From Fasciolopsis buskii (taxonomy: Eukaryota; Platyhelminthes; Trematoda; Plagiorchiida; Fasciolidae), in the NCBI GenBank assembly GCA_008360955.1, contig LUCM01011110.1:62001-126000 (forward strand): DNA of 64,000 nt, in the 5' to 3' direction. Below, piece after piece: positions 39,225 through 50,289 of this stretch (positions are counted from its first letter, which is position 1; each line of letters begins with the position of its first letter). The notes under the pieces were generated by a model. It searched no databases, was not told the DNA's origin, and was given only the letters and a program-made list of their open reading frames with translations. The position numbers and the translations under genes were made by a program.

Positions 39225-39606
39225 ACTCACCAAACAAAGACAGTATGAAGAATCTCTGATTTCTGAACCGAGAACAACCCCTAAACTGCTGTTTTGACTA
39301 TCTTCGTCGCAGGAATAGGAACAGGGCAAAGATCGTCGTGCTGGACTTCCGTGGCAGAATGGCAAAGACGGATGCTGAGATGGCTGAGATCCTTGTTTTG
39401 CAATGCTCCTCTGCACAGATTCAGGAACCCTCACTGGTCTCTCGGATGACATGTTAAGTACCTATGTGCGCTCAGACGACAATAATGTAGCTGAAGAGCA
39501 CAAGTTACTCAAAGTCCTGTTGACGTCCACGTCGCCAGATGTTGACGGTACTCATCCAATCAATCCAAAGGACATTGGTCATGTTACCTCGGCGACTCTT
39601 ACTTAA
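39225..39606 (+). pseudogene. CR1/Jockey-like LINE fragment: linker and start of RT
   Basis: With a frame change near 39,290 the translation reads RQYEESLI, then LLFDYLRRRNRNR, then MAKTDAEMAEIL, the usual layout of the region between endonuclease and RT in CR1/Jockey-type LINEs (a basic YEESL-type helix, a K-F-YLR segment, and a TD-EMAE segment before RT). Further on, KLLKVLLTSTSPDVDGTHP resembles the SSPGPDGIHP motif at the RT start, with the PGPDG core altered. Stops and frameshifts show that it is dead. The matching 3' tail may be the fragment at 41.55 kb. Confidence 0.55.
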
Positions 39607-39707
39607 TCGAAATCAGCGGCACTTTACAGCCCAGTCAGACTGATGAACAATGGTTGCTGGGCTGCACAAGTAATTGCTCACAAATCAACCTCTTTTCCGG
39701 TAGCAAA

Positions 39708-40037
39708 ATGACTCACCAGCGGTTAGCAGCAGCCAGGGCTGAAGGCTTCTTCAAGGATATTGATCTGACCCACTAGAGTGAAGATTTCGACGGGGTGCTC
39801 TACTTGGGGCTGGTCGAGTACCTTAGGGCCAATGGAGAAAAAAAGCAGCTGGCTTAAACAGTTCAGGAACTACAAAGTGAAGATGCTCAATATGAGAGTC
39901 TCACAGCTAACGCATTAGTCGTGGACGGCCACAAGTTTTATTCCCTAAGACCTAGCTTTGAGCCCTGTATAATTTCTACCTTATATAAGCACATCATCCT
40001 TATCATTCAAATCAGCATTTCTGGTCTGATTTGGTGA
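39708..40037 (+). pseudogene. Decayed reading frame of unknown protein, two in-frame stops
   Basis: From an ATG at 39,708 a single frame stays protein-like for about 85 codons, broken only by TAG at 39,774 and TAA at 39,855. Segments include AAARAEGFFKDIDLTH, DFDGVLYLGLVEYLRANGEK and LVVDGHKFYSLRP. Composition is acidic and helical, then a short beta-like LVVDG-KFYSL end. Keeping one frame through two stops suggests a genuine coding ancestor that decayed by point mutation. It lies between two CR1-like LINE fragments but resembles no part of a LINE that I know. It could be an unfamiliar retroelement ORF or a processed pseudogene of a host gene. Confidence 0.4.
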
Positions 40038-41550
40038 TTTTAAACTGTGGCTAGCCGCCAAGTACTCCGCTAATCAGCACTTCTTTCCGACAATCCGGAT
40101 GCACCTATGGATTTGGTTTCAGTACGCCAGCTAGTCACCAGTGAACTCAGTTGTGTACACCTGAAGATAATCACCGAAGTTTGCTTACGCTGCATGCAGG
40201 ATTTCTGAGTTTTCTGGTTATATGAGTCTTGTTTGTTGATCAACGGTTTTGAAGTTCCATCATCCCGTTGAACGCACTGGGCTCGGTTGATAAAGTAGTC
40301 AGATAATCATGCTACTAAAGGCCGGGGTAATGGAATGCTTCCAGTTTGTAGTAGATCAAGGAGAAGAATCAAACGCAGTTCGAGATGACACAAACTACAG
40401 AATTTGTAGATTTTTCTAAGGACTAACAAATATAATGAATCAGGGAAGGGGGTGGGTCAAATCAGACCTGTTAGATTTATAGGTAGACTGGACGGAAGCA
40501 GCAGAAGGGTTGGTTGAACAACACAGACGCTTAAGTAAGGCACGCTCTGTCAGTTCAAGACAGGAAGATTTTAGGACAACGGAACGAAAAGGTTCGGCCG
40601 AATCGATAGGAGTATCAGGTTATGAAATAGGAACAATAGTGACTGGTCTCCTGCAGTAAGGAATTAGAGGAGTGAATGCATCGATCAGGGGGGCCACCGC
40701 ATCGTGTCCTGAAAGTGATGCAGACGGACTGCCACGATATGCGCTTGTGACCATTTCAGTGGTGCGGAAAGTTTTACCACCTATTCCGTGGAAAAATGGT
40801 CAACTGGCGTACCATCATCTAGTACAAATGTGACTAGGTGGATGAAGACGAAATTAATACCTTCACAAGCCTCCAGTTCTCAAAGCACAACAGCAAAATG
40901 CTTTACCTTAGAGATATTCTGTCATTAACATCCAGAAGTTGGTTAAGGAATACTGTGTCGATACGTTTTAGTAAATGCAGATATTGGACACTCGTTGTGG
41001 TGGATGCTCGTAGTTGCAAAAGTAACGTTTAGAAGGGTTAGTGCTAACTCTGTCCAAAATGGAGTTTCTCCTGGTAGGAAAGACTCAATGGTTCGTCAGA
41101 TTAAGCGCAATGAATTGCACGATCGATGCATGACTGAAATCACCCACAGCAGTGTATAAATGTTCCTCAAGAAATGGAATCATAAATGTTAAAAGGGTTG
41201 GCAAACAAGATGAGTTGTTTTGTAAGCAAAGGAAGCTGTTCATAAGTTTGTTATAATCGTAATGCGATGGCGAGGAATCCTAGGATGGCACCGAGATACC
41301 AGATAGTCAGTTCCGTTTAAGATATACATATAAATAACCTCTGACTTGCCAGAACAGGAACAGTTAATGTGTTGATCCACGCCCTCTGTTCCTACTCTTG
41401 TTGGAAGTTTTCGCCTGCCTGTATCGTTTGAATTCGAATTTCTAAACGGCAACATTTCGAAACGAGTTTACGGACGATTGATGATCGAAATGAAACCAAG
41501 TTTGAGCAAGAGAGGAAATAAGAGGATGATAATAAAGAATTTTGGCGTAG
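40038..41550. other. No recognised gene; probable LINE interior too decayed to read
   Basis: The spacing between the CR1-like linker fragment and the CR1-like C-terminal fragment is about that of an RT domain, but I cannot find the RT core motifs here. Frames are short. Confidence 0.35.
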
Positions 41551-41890
41551 GTGATCAAAGTACCAAATTACATCGTAGGGTTTGTTGAAAGAATCCATGG
41601 AAGCGACTGTGAATCTTTGGTTCTAAATGTGTTTCCAATAGGCCAACGAAATCTTCGTGACTATTCGATTTGCCTCCGGAAAATTCTTCATTGTATTACT
41701 GAACCAGAACTTCGTCCAATGTTTCCACTCTGTGACGAAGTCAGAAAACTTTGCCATTGATTCACACTGTGGGCGAGAATTAAGGAAGCAACTATTGTGT
41801 ATCGTTTTTCTCTCATTTGGCTGCCGTCCTCTGGAACACACTCACTGCTCGAGTGCTGGAATAGAAAGAAGTTGGACAAACACCTGAGGG
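41551..41890 (+). pseudogene. CR1/Jockey-like LINE C-terminal tail
   Basis: The first frame reads CESLVLNVFPIGQRNLRDY and ELRPMFPLCDEVRKL. This matches the pattern after the RT of CR1/Jockey LINEs: L-L-PL--RR-RGDL, then PEL---FPL. After a stop and frameshifts the plus strand gives AAVLWNTLTARVLE and KKLDKHLRGLW, the WN-LP---V and F---LD-HL closing motifs. Several breaks make it inactive. The segment from 41,759 onward appears a second time at 42,328 because of an assembly artefact, so only this copy should be counted. Confidence 0.65.
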
Positions 41891-42197
41891 GATTGTGGCA
41901 ATTTGCGAACGTAAAGGTTAACTACTGTTGGAATTGACAGTTTTGGCTCCCTCTTTCTAACCTCTTTTCCGAACAACGTTATAGATGGAAATGTGTTGGA
42001 GAAATGCTAAACTAGGGGCATCTGTAAAGTGAAAACCTACTGACCAATCCCACTCTCACGGGTTGCTGTCAAACGTCTTTCGATAGTCTTAACTCCCTTG
42101 CCGAAAAAGACATTTGATTGATAGTACGGTAAATTTTCATGTTATCACTGGGATTATATTAGTTTGAGGAAGAATTAATTAAAAATCACGTGTGAAC
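41759..42197 (+). repeat. Source copy of a 439-base exact duplication (assembly-derived)
   Basis: These bases recur without a visible difference at 42,328-42,766, with a constant offset of 569. The right boundary of this copy falls immediately before the N at 42,198. The left boundary of the second copy falls immediately after an adapter sequence, which explains the duplication as artefact rather than biology. Confidence 0.95.
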
Positions 42198-42766
42198 NGC
42201 ATTTGTATTTGTATAGTGCACCTTTGTTGTAATACGCGCACTCGAAATAACAGTGTGTATTAAGACTGTTTCGACTTGAAACCACTCATTTAGGATTATT
42301 AAGGGTACAGATGTGTATAAGAGACAGGATTCACACTGTGGGCGAGAATTAAGGAAGCAACTATTGTGTATCGTTTTTCTCTCATTTGGCTGCCGTCCTC
42401 TGGAACACACTCACTGCTCGAGTGCTGGAATAGAAAGAAGTTGGACAAACACCTGAGGGGATTGTGGCAATTTGCGAACGTAAAGGTTAACTACTGTTGG
42501 AATTGACAGTTTTGGCTCCCTCTTTCTAACCTCTTTTCCGAACAACGTTATAGATGGAAATGTGTTGGAGAAATGCTAAACTAGGGGCATCTGTAAAGTG
42601 AAAACCTACTGACCAATCCCACTCTCACGGGTTGCTGTCAAACGTCTTTCGATAGTCTTAACTCCCTTGCCGAAAAAGACATTTGATTGATAGTACGGTA
42701 AATTTTCATGTTATCACTGGGATTATATTAGTTTGAGGAAGAATTAATTAAAAATCACGTGTGAAC
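42198..42766 (+). other. Assembly artefact: mate-pair junction read with Tn5 adapter, 569 bases to be removed
   Basis: The segment starts with the only N of the window (42,198). Bases 42,199-42,308 repeat 45,330-45,439 exactly; 42,309-42,327 are the Tn5/Nextera mosaic end; 42,328-42,766 repeat 41,759-42,197 exactly. Dropping the segment joins 42,197 to 42,767 without loss of unique sequence. The minus-strand open frame at 42,186-42,410 runs across the adapter, which is translated CLLYTS, and must not be annotated. Confidence 0.95.
42309..42327 (+). other. Tn5/Nextera mosaic-end adapter sequence
   Basis: The 19 bases AGATGTGTATAAGAGACAG are the hyperactive-Tn5 mosaic end used in Nextera libraries, an artificial sequence. 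It lies exactly at the junction between two duplicated pieces of the window. A full circularisation linker would hold two inverted copies; only one is retained. Confidence 0.98.
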
Positions 42767-45329
42767 GTATAAGCCAGTATCTGAATAATTGCTCCGATTT
42801 CTTCGAAACGCTCAGTTAATTTAGATGAAAGCAACAGACTTTAGAATTGCCATGTTTTCACCTTAAGTAGAAAAACGTGATTCTTTTCAAGCAGTTACCC
42901 AATAATATTTTTCTCAGTCAGGTTTGTACGAAACAACCGCATTTATTCATTCAGCCAGCCAGAGCAGTTTGGCTGGCCGTGATGAGCACAAAATCCGCTC
43001 GTGGCAAAGAAACAGTGCGTCGTTGCTCGATCCTCCTGGAACTATGATCCAGTGGTCGAGTTCAACAGCCGGAAAATGCAGTAGATCCAATCTTCGATAT
43101 AAACTTTCCTGTTGAAGGCGTCAGTCTGAAAAGCAAGCTTGCCACGACCTTTAAACAGATGGCTTTCAAGACTTGTAGTAAATTTCTATTTCGCTGTAGT
43201 TTTCTTATCATCATATCAGCGATCTGTTTCCAAAAGCAGCTTGACAATTATTCGCGAAAAACAAAAATAATGATATATCAATGTAAACCTTCAATTTCTA
43301 TCGTCTACTCAAAGTTCTACTCAAAGTCAACTTTCGAGGATGATCAGTCAGTACAAATGGAAAGGTGTTCTTCATTGAACAGATTTCATGTTCCTTCAGT
43401 AGGTGATAGCAGGGCGGATAGATGCCGAATAGCGTGATTTAGATTATCGGTTCTATCTGCTTATTTGGTCCCACCACAACAGGGAAATTCTAACTAACCA
43501 TCGAAAATCTCTAATTCCAAATTTGTGTGTTTGTCGTCCCATTGCATGTTGTTGGGAATCACAACTGACGACCTCTGCTGATACGCGATAGATTGCTTAA
43601 CACAAAGTACTAATGAATTTGACCAGATAGGATTATTCTCCCAAACCAATGGTATGATGTCTCGGGTATGTTTTGTTTCCCAAGGTTTGGACGGGGTACG
43701 TTTTCGACGGATAGTTATTTGTGAATACTCTATGATGAAACATTTCACGCATTTTCGGCATGTCAGCTATCAGCTGGGTGTGGTGAAAAAAGTATGAATT
43801 GCAAATAACCAAAAATTTTGCTTTTGCTCACGACAGAAACAGTTCATGTACGTGGTCATTCCCCATCTTTACCCGATAGTCAACTGTATTTCGGTCTAAA
43901 CTTGTTCACTTTCGAACACATGCCAACTGTTGTAATCCATATTTTTTACGGTACTAAAATGGTCTCATCTTAGCTAGTGACTTCAATCATTTTTGCCGCT
44001 GTACCCGTTTGACCCGAAAACCAACGGAAAGACTGACTTAGCTATCGCATCTGTTTTGCACGCGTGGTAACTTCTATTTTTGTAATTTGGAAATTTAAAC
44101 AATTCCAACTTTTCGCTCTTCAATAACGACATCGTAAATTAGTTTCATTAAGGCTTGTTCCTGCTTTTAAAATCAACTGAATGCGGGAACAACCAGATGT
44201 GGGAAAGTATGACACTCACGTCCACTTTCTACGGTACTGCCTCGTGTACACGGCAGACACGCGGCATGTGGATGGCGCCAACTTTGTAATTTAACAAGAG
44301 ACGCCTTGGAGTCCTCATGAACCGACGTGACACGGAAGCTACAGTGGCATATGAGCTGAAAACAAGTAATGAGAACTAATTGCGTATCTCGCCAGTAGGA
44401 AGAATTTGGAACGCCATCTTGTGATCAAGTAAACACTGTTTAAATGAAAGTCGAATTTCTTTTGTTTTAAACGTGGTAGTGGGCAACTTAAATCAACCGA
44501 TCACAATCAATTGGTAAAAGTGAAAATCATAGGAATTCTTTCCAAATAAAGGTCAATCCTCCGAACAGTACAAAGAACAATTTCAGCCAAATTTTAGATT
44601 TCAGTTACTGCGATTATCTAAAACCCACTGCGCAATTTGATAAGCCAGTAAGCGAGCCACGGTTTGGTTTATAATTATCAGTAATTTCTGTGCGCCGCGA
44701 TTTGTTGGCTGTCCCAGTGAAAATACTCTGACGTTTCTCTAGTCTTGTGATTCAGCACGACTCATTTATTTCCGTCTTTCATTTTGTTTCTAACACGCGG
44801 AAAACGTGTCGTCTTAGTTCCTTGCTGATTCATACTTCAAAAACAAGTGTGAGCGAACGAAAATGTCGATATCCGCTTATTGAGCAAGGTGACAGATAAT
44901 AATGGTGGTGTATTTTAATTTTTCCAAGCTATTCGTGGATTTTATTTATGAATTGAATCACTATTTGTACTTATGTTTGTAACTAGTCCCCATTAGTGAG
45001 ATGACCGTGGTTAGCCCCTGAATGGAAATGGGGCTAAAGTTCCCAGAGATTGAACCTGGGAATTTTACGCTTAAACATCCAGATATTTGTCAGTTGAACG
45101 TCTCTAAACTCCAACAGTGAAGATCGTAAAAGCCCCAAACAGTTTTTCTTAACCAATTGTTAGAAGATACCAGAAGCGGTCCGTGTATTTTGCCTTAACC
45201 TGGACTCAAACCAGTGCCGAACAGGTGAGTAAAAATCTTTAATAAGCAAATTAAAACTGTTCCTTTTATGCCAACACTTTACGTGTTATAATGTCGTCTT
45301 GCTGATGGATTCGAACGATTTTGGCGCAA

Positions 45330-45439
45330 GCATTTGTATTTGTATAGTGCACCTTTGTTGTAATACGCGCACTCGAAATAACAGTGTGTATTAAGACTGT
45401 TTCGACTTGAAACCACTCATTTAGGATTATTAAGGGTAC
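45330..45439 (+). repeat. Genuine copy of the 110-base piece duplicated at 42.2 kb
   Basis: The stretch from GCATTTGTATTTG to TTAAGGGTAC is identical to 42,199-42,308. Here it continues into unrelated unique sequence on both sides with no adapter, so this is taken as its real location. Confidence 0.95.
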
Positions 45440-46030
45440 CACAGTGATCGATTTACGGCACACGTATATGCACATAAATGATGGGTCAAGTACTTTTTAC
45501 CGGTGCTAATCGCCGAGTAGCCTCATTTCCAATTGGCCATCTGGTGTAACTGAGTGCTCTCAAAGCTGTATGGCAGTGTCATGTGACTTGAACATGGATT
45601 CCTTATATCCCGTCGTGGCTACAGCGTCACAAGTGAAATGGGCGAACCGACTAGAGAAAACAAACTAAGTGCAAAATGCCAAAGCTAAATCCATAGTCAC
45701 ATGCCTGTGAGGAAGTTAAAAGAAAACAGAAATGTGTCGTTTTTTATGATAATCTCATCAGTTTTATTCGATTCCAATATGAATGCCTATTGGACGTATA
45801 TGCACTACCAAGTTCTCCAAGTCATATCATGTGTCCGATAGATACTAATCCATTTGACTGTGCGGCGTGTTTTATTTCGCTCTTTGCGACTAAGGAAGAC
45901 TGACGTGCTCAGTCGAACGAACACTGATGGATGAATATGAAATCAGCTTGTTTAATAAAAGGGTATCATGTATTTTGCCCCAGAAAGTTATCAACTGTCA
46001 GTGAAAAAACGTTCACCGATTTTTGAAAGT

Positions 46031-46053
46031 AAAAAAGCATACGATGCTTTTTT
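46031..46053. repeat. Short perfect hairpin
   Basis: AAAAAAGCAT and ATGCTTTTTT flank a three-base ACG loop, with imperfect further pairing outside (TTTGAA against TTCAAA). No function can be assigned. Confidence 0.8.
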
Positions 46054-46706
46054 CTTCAAACCAGTATTCGAAAAAATAAAATACTTTCCTTTTTCTCGGT
46101 TGAAGAACGATTTTTACGGAATGTGAAAACGTTTTTGTATTTCTCGCCTCCGAAATCCATGTTGCAAATCTGATTCGAGCTGGCCACCTACCGCTTGCTC
46201 GGAAAATGCTAAGTGCACTTACCAGGGACAGTGATAGCTTTCCAATTTGGAGATTTCGTTCCGTTGGTGAATCTTTGCACTTTTCATGTGAAATTTCGTT
46301 ACCCTAAACAATAGTAACGTAGTACAGAAATCAAACCACAGTCCGGAGGTCGTGAAAATCCTCAATCGGGAAACATCTAGGACACTCATATTAGTAGTTG
46401 TTTCGAAAATTTTGACCGGTTGAAGTTGCGTTTCGCTTGTGAACTTATCGAAGCGTTTAAATCATCAACTAACATTCATAAAAGCATAACTTTAACCGGA
46501 CCCAAATAAATTTCACATCTGGGGGACAAACAGACCAAATATCGATCGACCAAGGCCGATTTGTTACGTTTCTCATCAGGTGAAATTTGGAGATTAACTT
46601 CACTAGCAAATAGTGAAGTCCATTGCCTGTAATTGCATATAAAAGTAAGCAAATCAAGATTCTAACCTGACCATGTAAATATCCGGACCAAACGACGTAA
46701 GGAGTG

Positions 46707-46943
46707 TATCGAAAAATCGATGCGCCATGTATTGGTTTTTTATTGTGAATGATATAATATTAATAACACAGCGTTGTTGGTAGATGTAATGCGCCAACGT
46801 TTCGACTACCGTGGGTAGTCTTTCTCAAGGCAAGTTTTACAATCAAAAAAAAACTTGCCTTGAGAAAGACTACCCACGGTAGTCGAAACGTTGGCGCATT
46901 ACATCTACCAACAACGCTGTGTTATTAATATTATATCATTCAC
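46707..46943 (+). mobile_element. Penelope-like inverted terminal repeat element, copy 2 (perfect palindrome)
   Basis: Arms of 93 bases (46,745-46,837 and 46,851-46,943) are exact inverted repeats around a 13-base A-rich spacer. Outside the left arm a 38-base extension beginning TATCGAAAAATCGATGCGCC is shared with copy 1 (8,717-8,945), which lies in the opposite orientation. Each arm contains a nested hairpin (GACTACC-CAC-GGTAGTC) bounded by CTTGAGAAA and GAAACGTTGG, which recalls the hammerhead-like motif of Penelope-like terminal repeats. Complete arm identity shows recent insertion or gene conversion between the arms. No RT-GIY-YIG ORF is attached, so it is either a solo inverted terminal repeat or a non-autonomous derivative. 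Confidence 0.65.
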
Positions 46944-49900
46944 TGACCATGTAAACTTTGTCCACTCTAATCTACTGTCGAAAGCGACAAAAACATCTGA
47001 GCTGGTTTTATGACTGTGCGATGCAAAACCTGACTGTATCCATTCGATCCGGGCTTGTACTGTTGATTCGTTATAGCATTTACTTAGATCACATGAAGTA
47101 TATGGAACGGAATTCATAGACGAAAGAAGGAGAGCGGTCTAAGCCAAGCTAGAGGCTATGGTATCCAGGGCTATTCGCACTATGGCCATGCCAAAAAATG
47201 CCAATGTGGCTAAGTTTTGCCCAATTCGTCCAGGCAGAAAAAGACGAAGAATATCGTGAAAGCAATTCGCTATTTTATCTAGCTTGCTGGGCTTGTTAGG
47301 GCTCATCGGCGACTGAAAAATCAATGAAGCTCGGACACTACCAAGTGCTTTTTGTTGATTTCAAATGCGATTCACTGAGAGGCTTGGCCGGTTCGACAAG
47401 TCCACCCGGTGTATGAATCACGAATTTCGATCCGCGTTTCGAGCTCCACATGTTAGAAATTTTGACTTACTGAGGTTTCGTATTGTTCTTTGTCACTTAA
47501 AGCTTCATGGTCATGGTTTCCGATTCTGGTATCTAGTGCTACTGGTCTGTAGGGCTATGCGATGCCCACCCTCCACCAAAATTAAGTTTTGATACTATGG
47601 AATAAACCAAATCAATTTTAGCCAGATAAAAAAAGAGTAGGAAATCTAGGTATGCCCAAAGCATCCAGAAATTGATTTCACCAGCCGGAATCTAGTCGGT
47701 GGCCTTCTGCTTGTCGGGAGATACTCTACCTCTAACCTACTGTGGACGCAACTCCCAAACGCCGATTGTGTAAGTGAACATCCAATCATGCAAGTATCAC
47801 TGTTCCAATTTCTGGCCTGTAGTACGCCAGGTGGTTTTTCATTCTAGATAAAGGAAGACTGCTTACTCAAAAATGTGCCATTTCCGGATCAGAGTGGGCC
47901 AAATACCTCAGATTGATTGCCTGCTGTTCACTAAACCAGGTTGTGTTCACGGAGTAGATTAGATAAACCCCTTATCCTAATGTGGATATACGTATCGTCG
48001 TCAAACTAACCGTATAAGTAAACATTAAAGCCACAGAACTGCGATCACATGACTGTTTTCAATGATTTTGCTCCTTTGTATACCGCTCTTCTTAGTAATC
48101 ATGTAATCACAGTTACAAAACACAGCTGGGATTTTGTACCGCAGAATTATACAGTTCTGAAAATACTTTAGAAAAAACATTGTCATGTCAACGAGACACA
48201 TTTTGTAATTGGGTGTAACTACATATATCCCGGCCAGCTTCCATACTTTACAGCATCAAATGAAAGTTTGTCCCCATCTGTTGCAAATAAGACTGTTTAA
48301 TGAGAAGAACAGCAGCAGGATTCGGGACGGGTAGAATCTTGTGCGAAAAATTCAATTTACCCCAAAACCGATGAAATCTATCTATGTTCAGTTGCCATGT
48401 ATACCCTGCCAGTTTACGTCCGAGCTCTGGTTTAGTCTCGTATCCGTGCGCAAGTTAGAAACCAATCAAAAAATGGAAAACGTTTTACATCCGGAAGCGA
48501 CCAATCTTAGCCGAAATCACCGAGGTACTAGTTACAATCTGATGCATCCTCGGGGTTACTAGATTTTGAATGGAATTGATCAAGCGTATGAGCAAACCTG
48601 TAGACGTACTGGGTGAATTCAGATCTGCAATTTTGCGTGAGGACAAAGTCACACGGATAAATGAGAAGTATATAAACTACTGCTTGGATGAACAAATATG
48701 TCCTCGGATGTGTATTGCTGCCTACTGGCAATCAACATGGAAAGAACAAATCACAAGAAACGCAAAATTTCCTCAACGTAAACAGAAGGGGCTTCCTTAG
48801 GCGCCTTCAGGGTAATGATCTTTGCAAGTATTTTAACTTAGTTTATTACGATATAAAAAATACCGAATTTTCTAGGAATTCTTCAGTAGTGACAACGATT
48901 ATCATGTGAAAAATCCATATACAATCCACACACAAATCAGTAAACATATTTACTTAAAGATCTTCTCAAAATGTGGCAGAATGATTCAAACGATAAATAG
49001 CAGTGTGTAATCACTGTGCATTTGATGTTCGGAATCATTCATTTGGCGTGCTTTTCTCCAACTTACAGTACGCTGTCTTCCCGAACTTGCGTAAGTGGCT
49101 CGGCTAACCGGGATTATTCTTTCCTTATTGCCCCTGATCCTGACCCGACAATCACCTTCTCGTCCTAAAAGCCGAATGTTTCCCTATTCACTACAATATG
49201 TGAGCTCGGTTTGAACAGAATGACTTAGCCAACTCAACTGCTGGCTCACAGACTAATGTCATTCTTCGATTAGTCACGAGAAGCCATACTGTCAGTCTGT
49301 ACAATTTCCTTGAAATTCGCATTTTTAAGTTGATTGTTGTCAATTGATGTATGATACAACAAAAAGTAACAAAAATGATCATGTCCAATCAGGTGTGATC
49401 ACGAAACTGCTCCAAATCAGTGACACCTCAGATTCTAGGTTATTCGCGTTAGGCTAAACAAAATATCAGGTGACACCTGAAAGGCAGTTCAGCACGTGAT
49501 CAGACATTAATACAAAGCTTGTTTTGATCGAAAAAGGCGAATGCTAATTAGGTTTATGGTTTCATTTTTTCAGTGAGCTCCAAACCCACTTAACGTACCA
49601 GATGGAAGTTGTGTACGTAGCTGTAATGTGCAGAATTGTTTGACGTAATCATATCAGCTTTCGTTCTGTAGAGTGATCATTTACATTTCTTATTCAATTT
49701 CTCTGTTACCATTAAGAGGACTGATTTTCCTTCAGATTAACTTAGTTTAAAGGCAAGACAAGTGTTGTGTAATTTGCACTCGGAATGACTTCAAACACCT
49801 ATTGTTCGATACTTGATCCAATCTATTTTTGCTTATTTTCCCTTCCGACCGGTTGGTAAGCTGAGGGATGACGAAATACTGCCAGAGGCAAGCACCACTA

Positions 49901-50097
49901 GAAGAATCCAGCTCACCACGATTATCACCCCAAAACTCGATAAGTTACCAAAACATCACCGAGGCAGGAGACAACATTGAGTGTGCACCATGTCATCCCA
50001 TACCTTTAGCAGCTGCTCAGTCATAAAGCAAACGTTGGAGCGAGGTTTTAAATTTGACAATCGTCTGAGGGGCCTTCAATGAGAAGTCGCGTTGCAT

Positions 50098-50101
<4 letters not shown>
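46944..50101. other. No recognised gene
   Basis: Several 60-76 codon frames exist; the one at 48,570-48,800 (+) has a balanced, charged composition but no recognised family or firm splice sites. No transposon motif was found. Confidence 0.4.

Positions 50102-50131
<30 letters not shown>
50102..50131. repeat. (TA)n microsatellite downstream of an RTE-type LINE
   Basis: Fifteen uninterrupted TA units lie about 150 bases past the end of the C-terminal LINE homology on the minus strand, where an RTE element would end. RTE-type elements often finish in short simple repeats, so this may be the element's 3' tail. Confidence 0.9.
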
Positions 50132-50134
<3 letters not shown>

Positions 50135-50289
50135 CACCGCTTTGAAAACAGTCACGGTGCCAAAGCAACATGTTAATAGGACTACACTCAGGAGGACAAA
50201 CAATAGGGGGGAGGAATAATAAACCATGACACACCAACTGCTTTGTGTTTTCACCCCACATATCTTGTTATTTTTGTTTGCTTTCTGAA

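Larger units (their letters stand above)
42767..46706. other. No recognised gene
   Basis: Frames of 60-90 codons are present (for example 43,159-43,437 on +) without recognised motifs. 45,330-45,439 is the genuine copy of the piece misplaced at 42.2 kb. A small perfect hairpin lies at 46,031-46,053. Confidence 0.45.

Noticed and set aside
42186..42410. 74-codon frame on - joining two unrelated pieces
   Set aside because: It crosses the N and the sequencing adapter and exists only because of the assembly artefact.
42328..42766. Apparent recent tandem duplication of a LINE tail
   Set aside because: The exact identity, the adapter at its edge and the N at the other edge show that it is an in-silico duplication and not a biological one.
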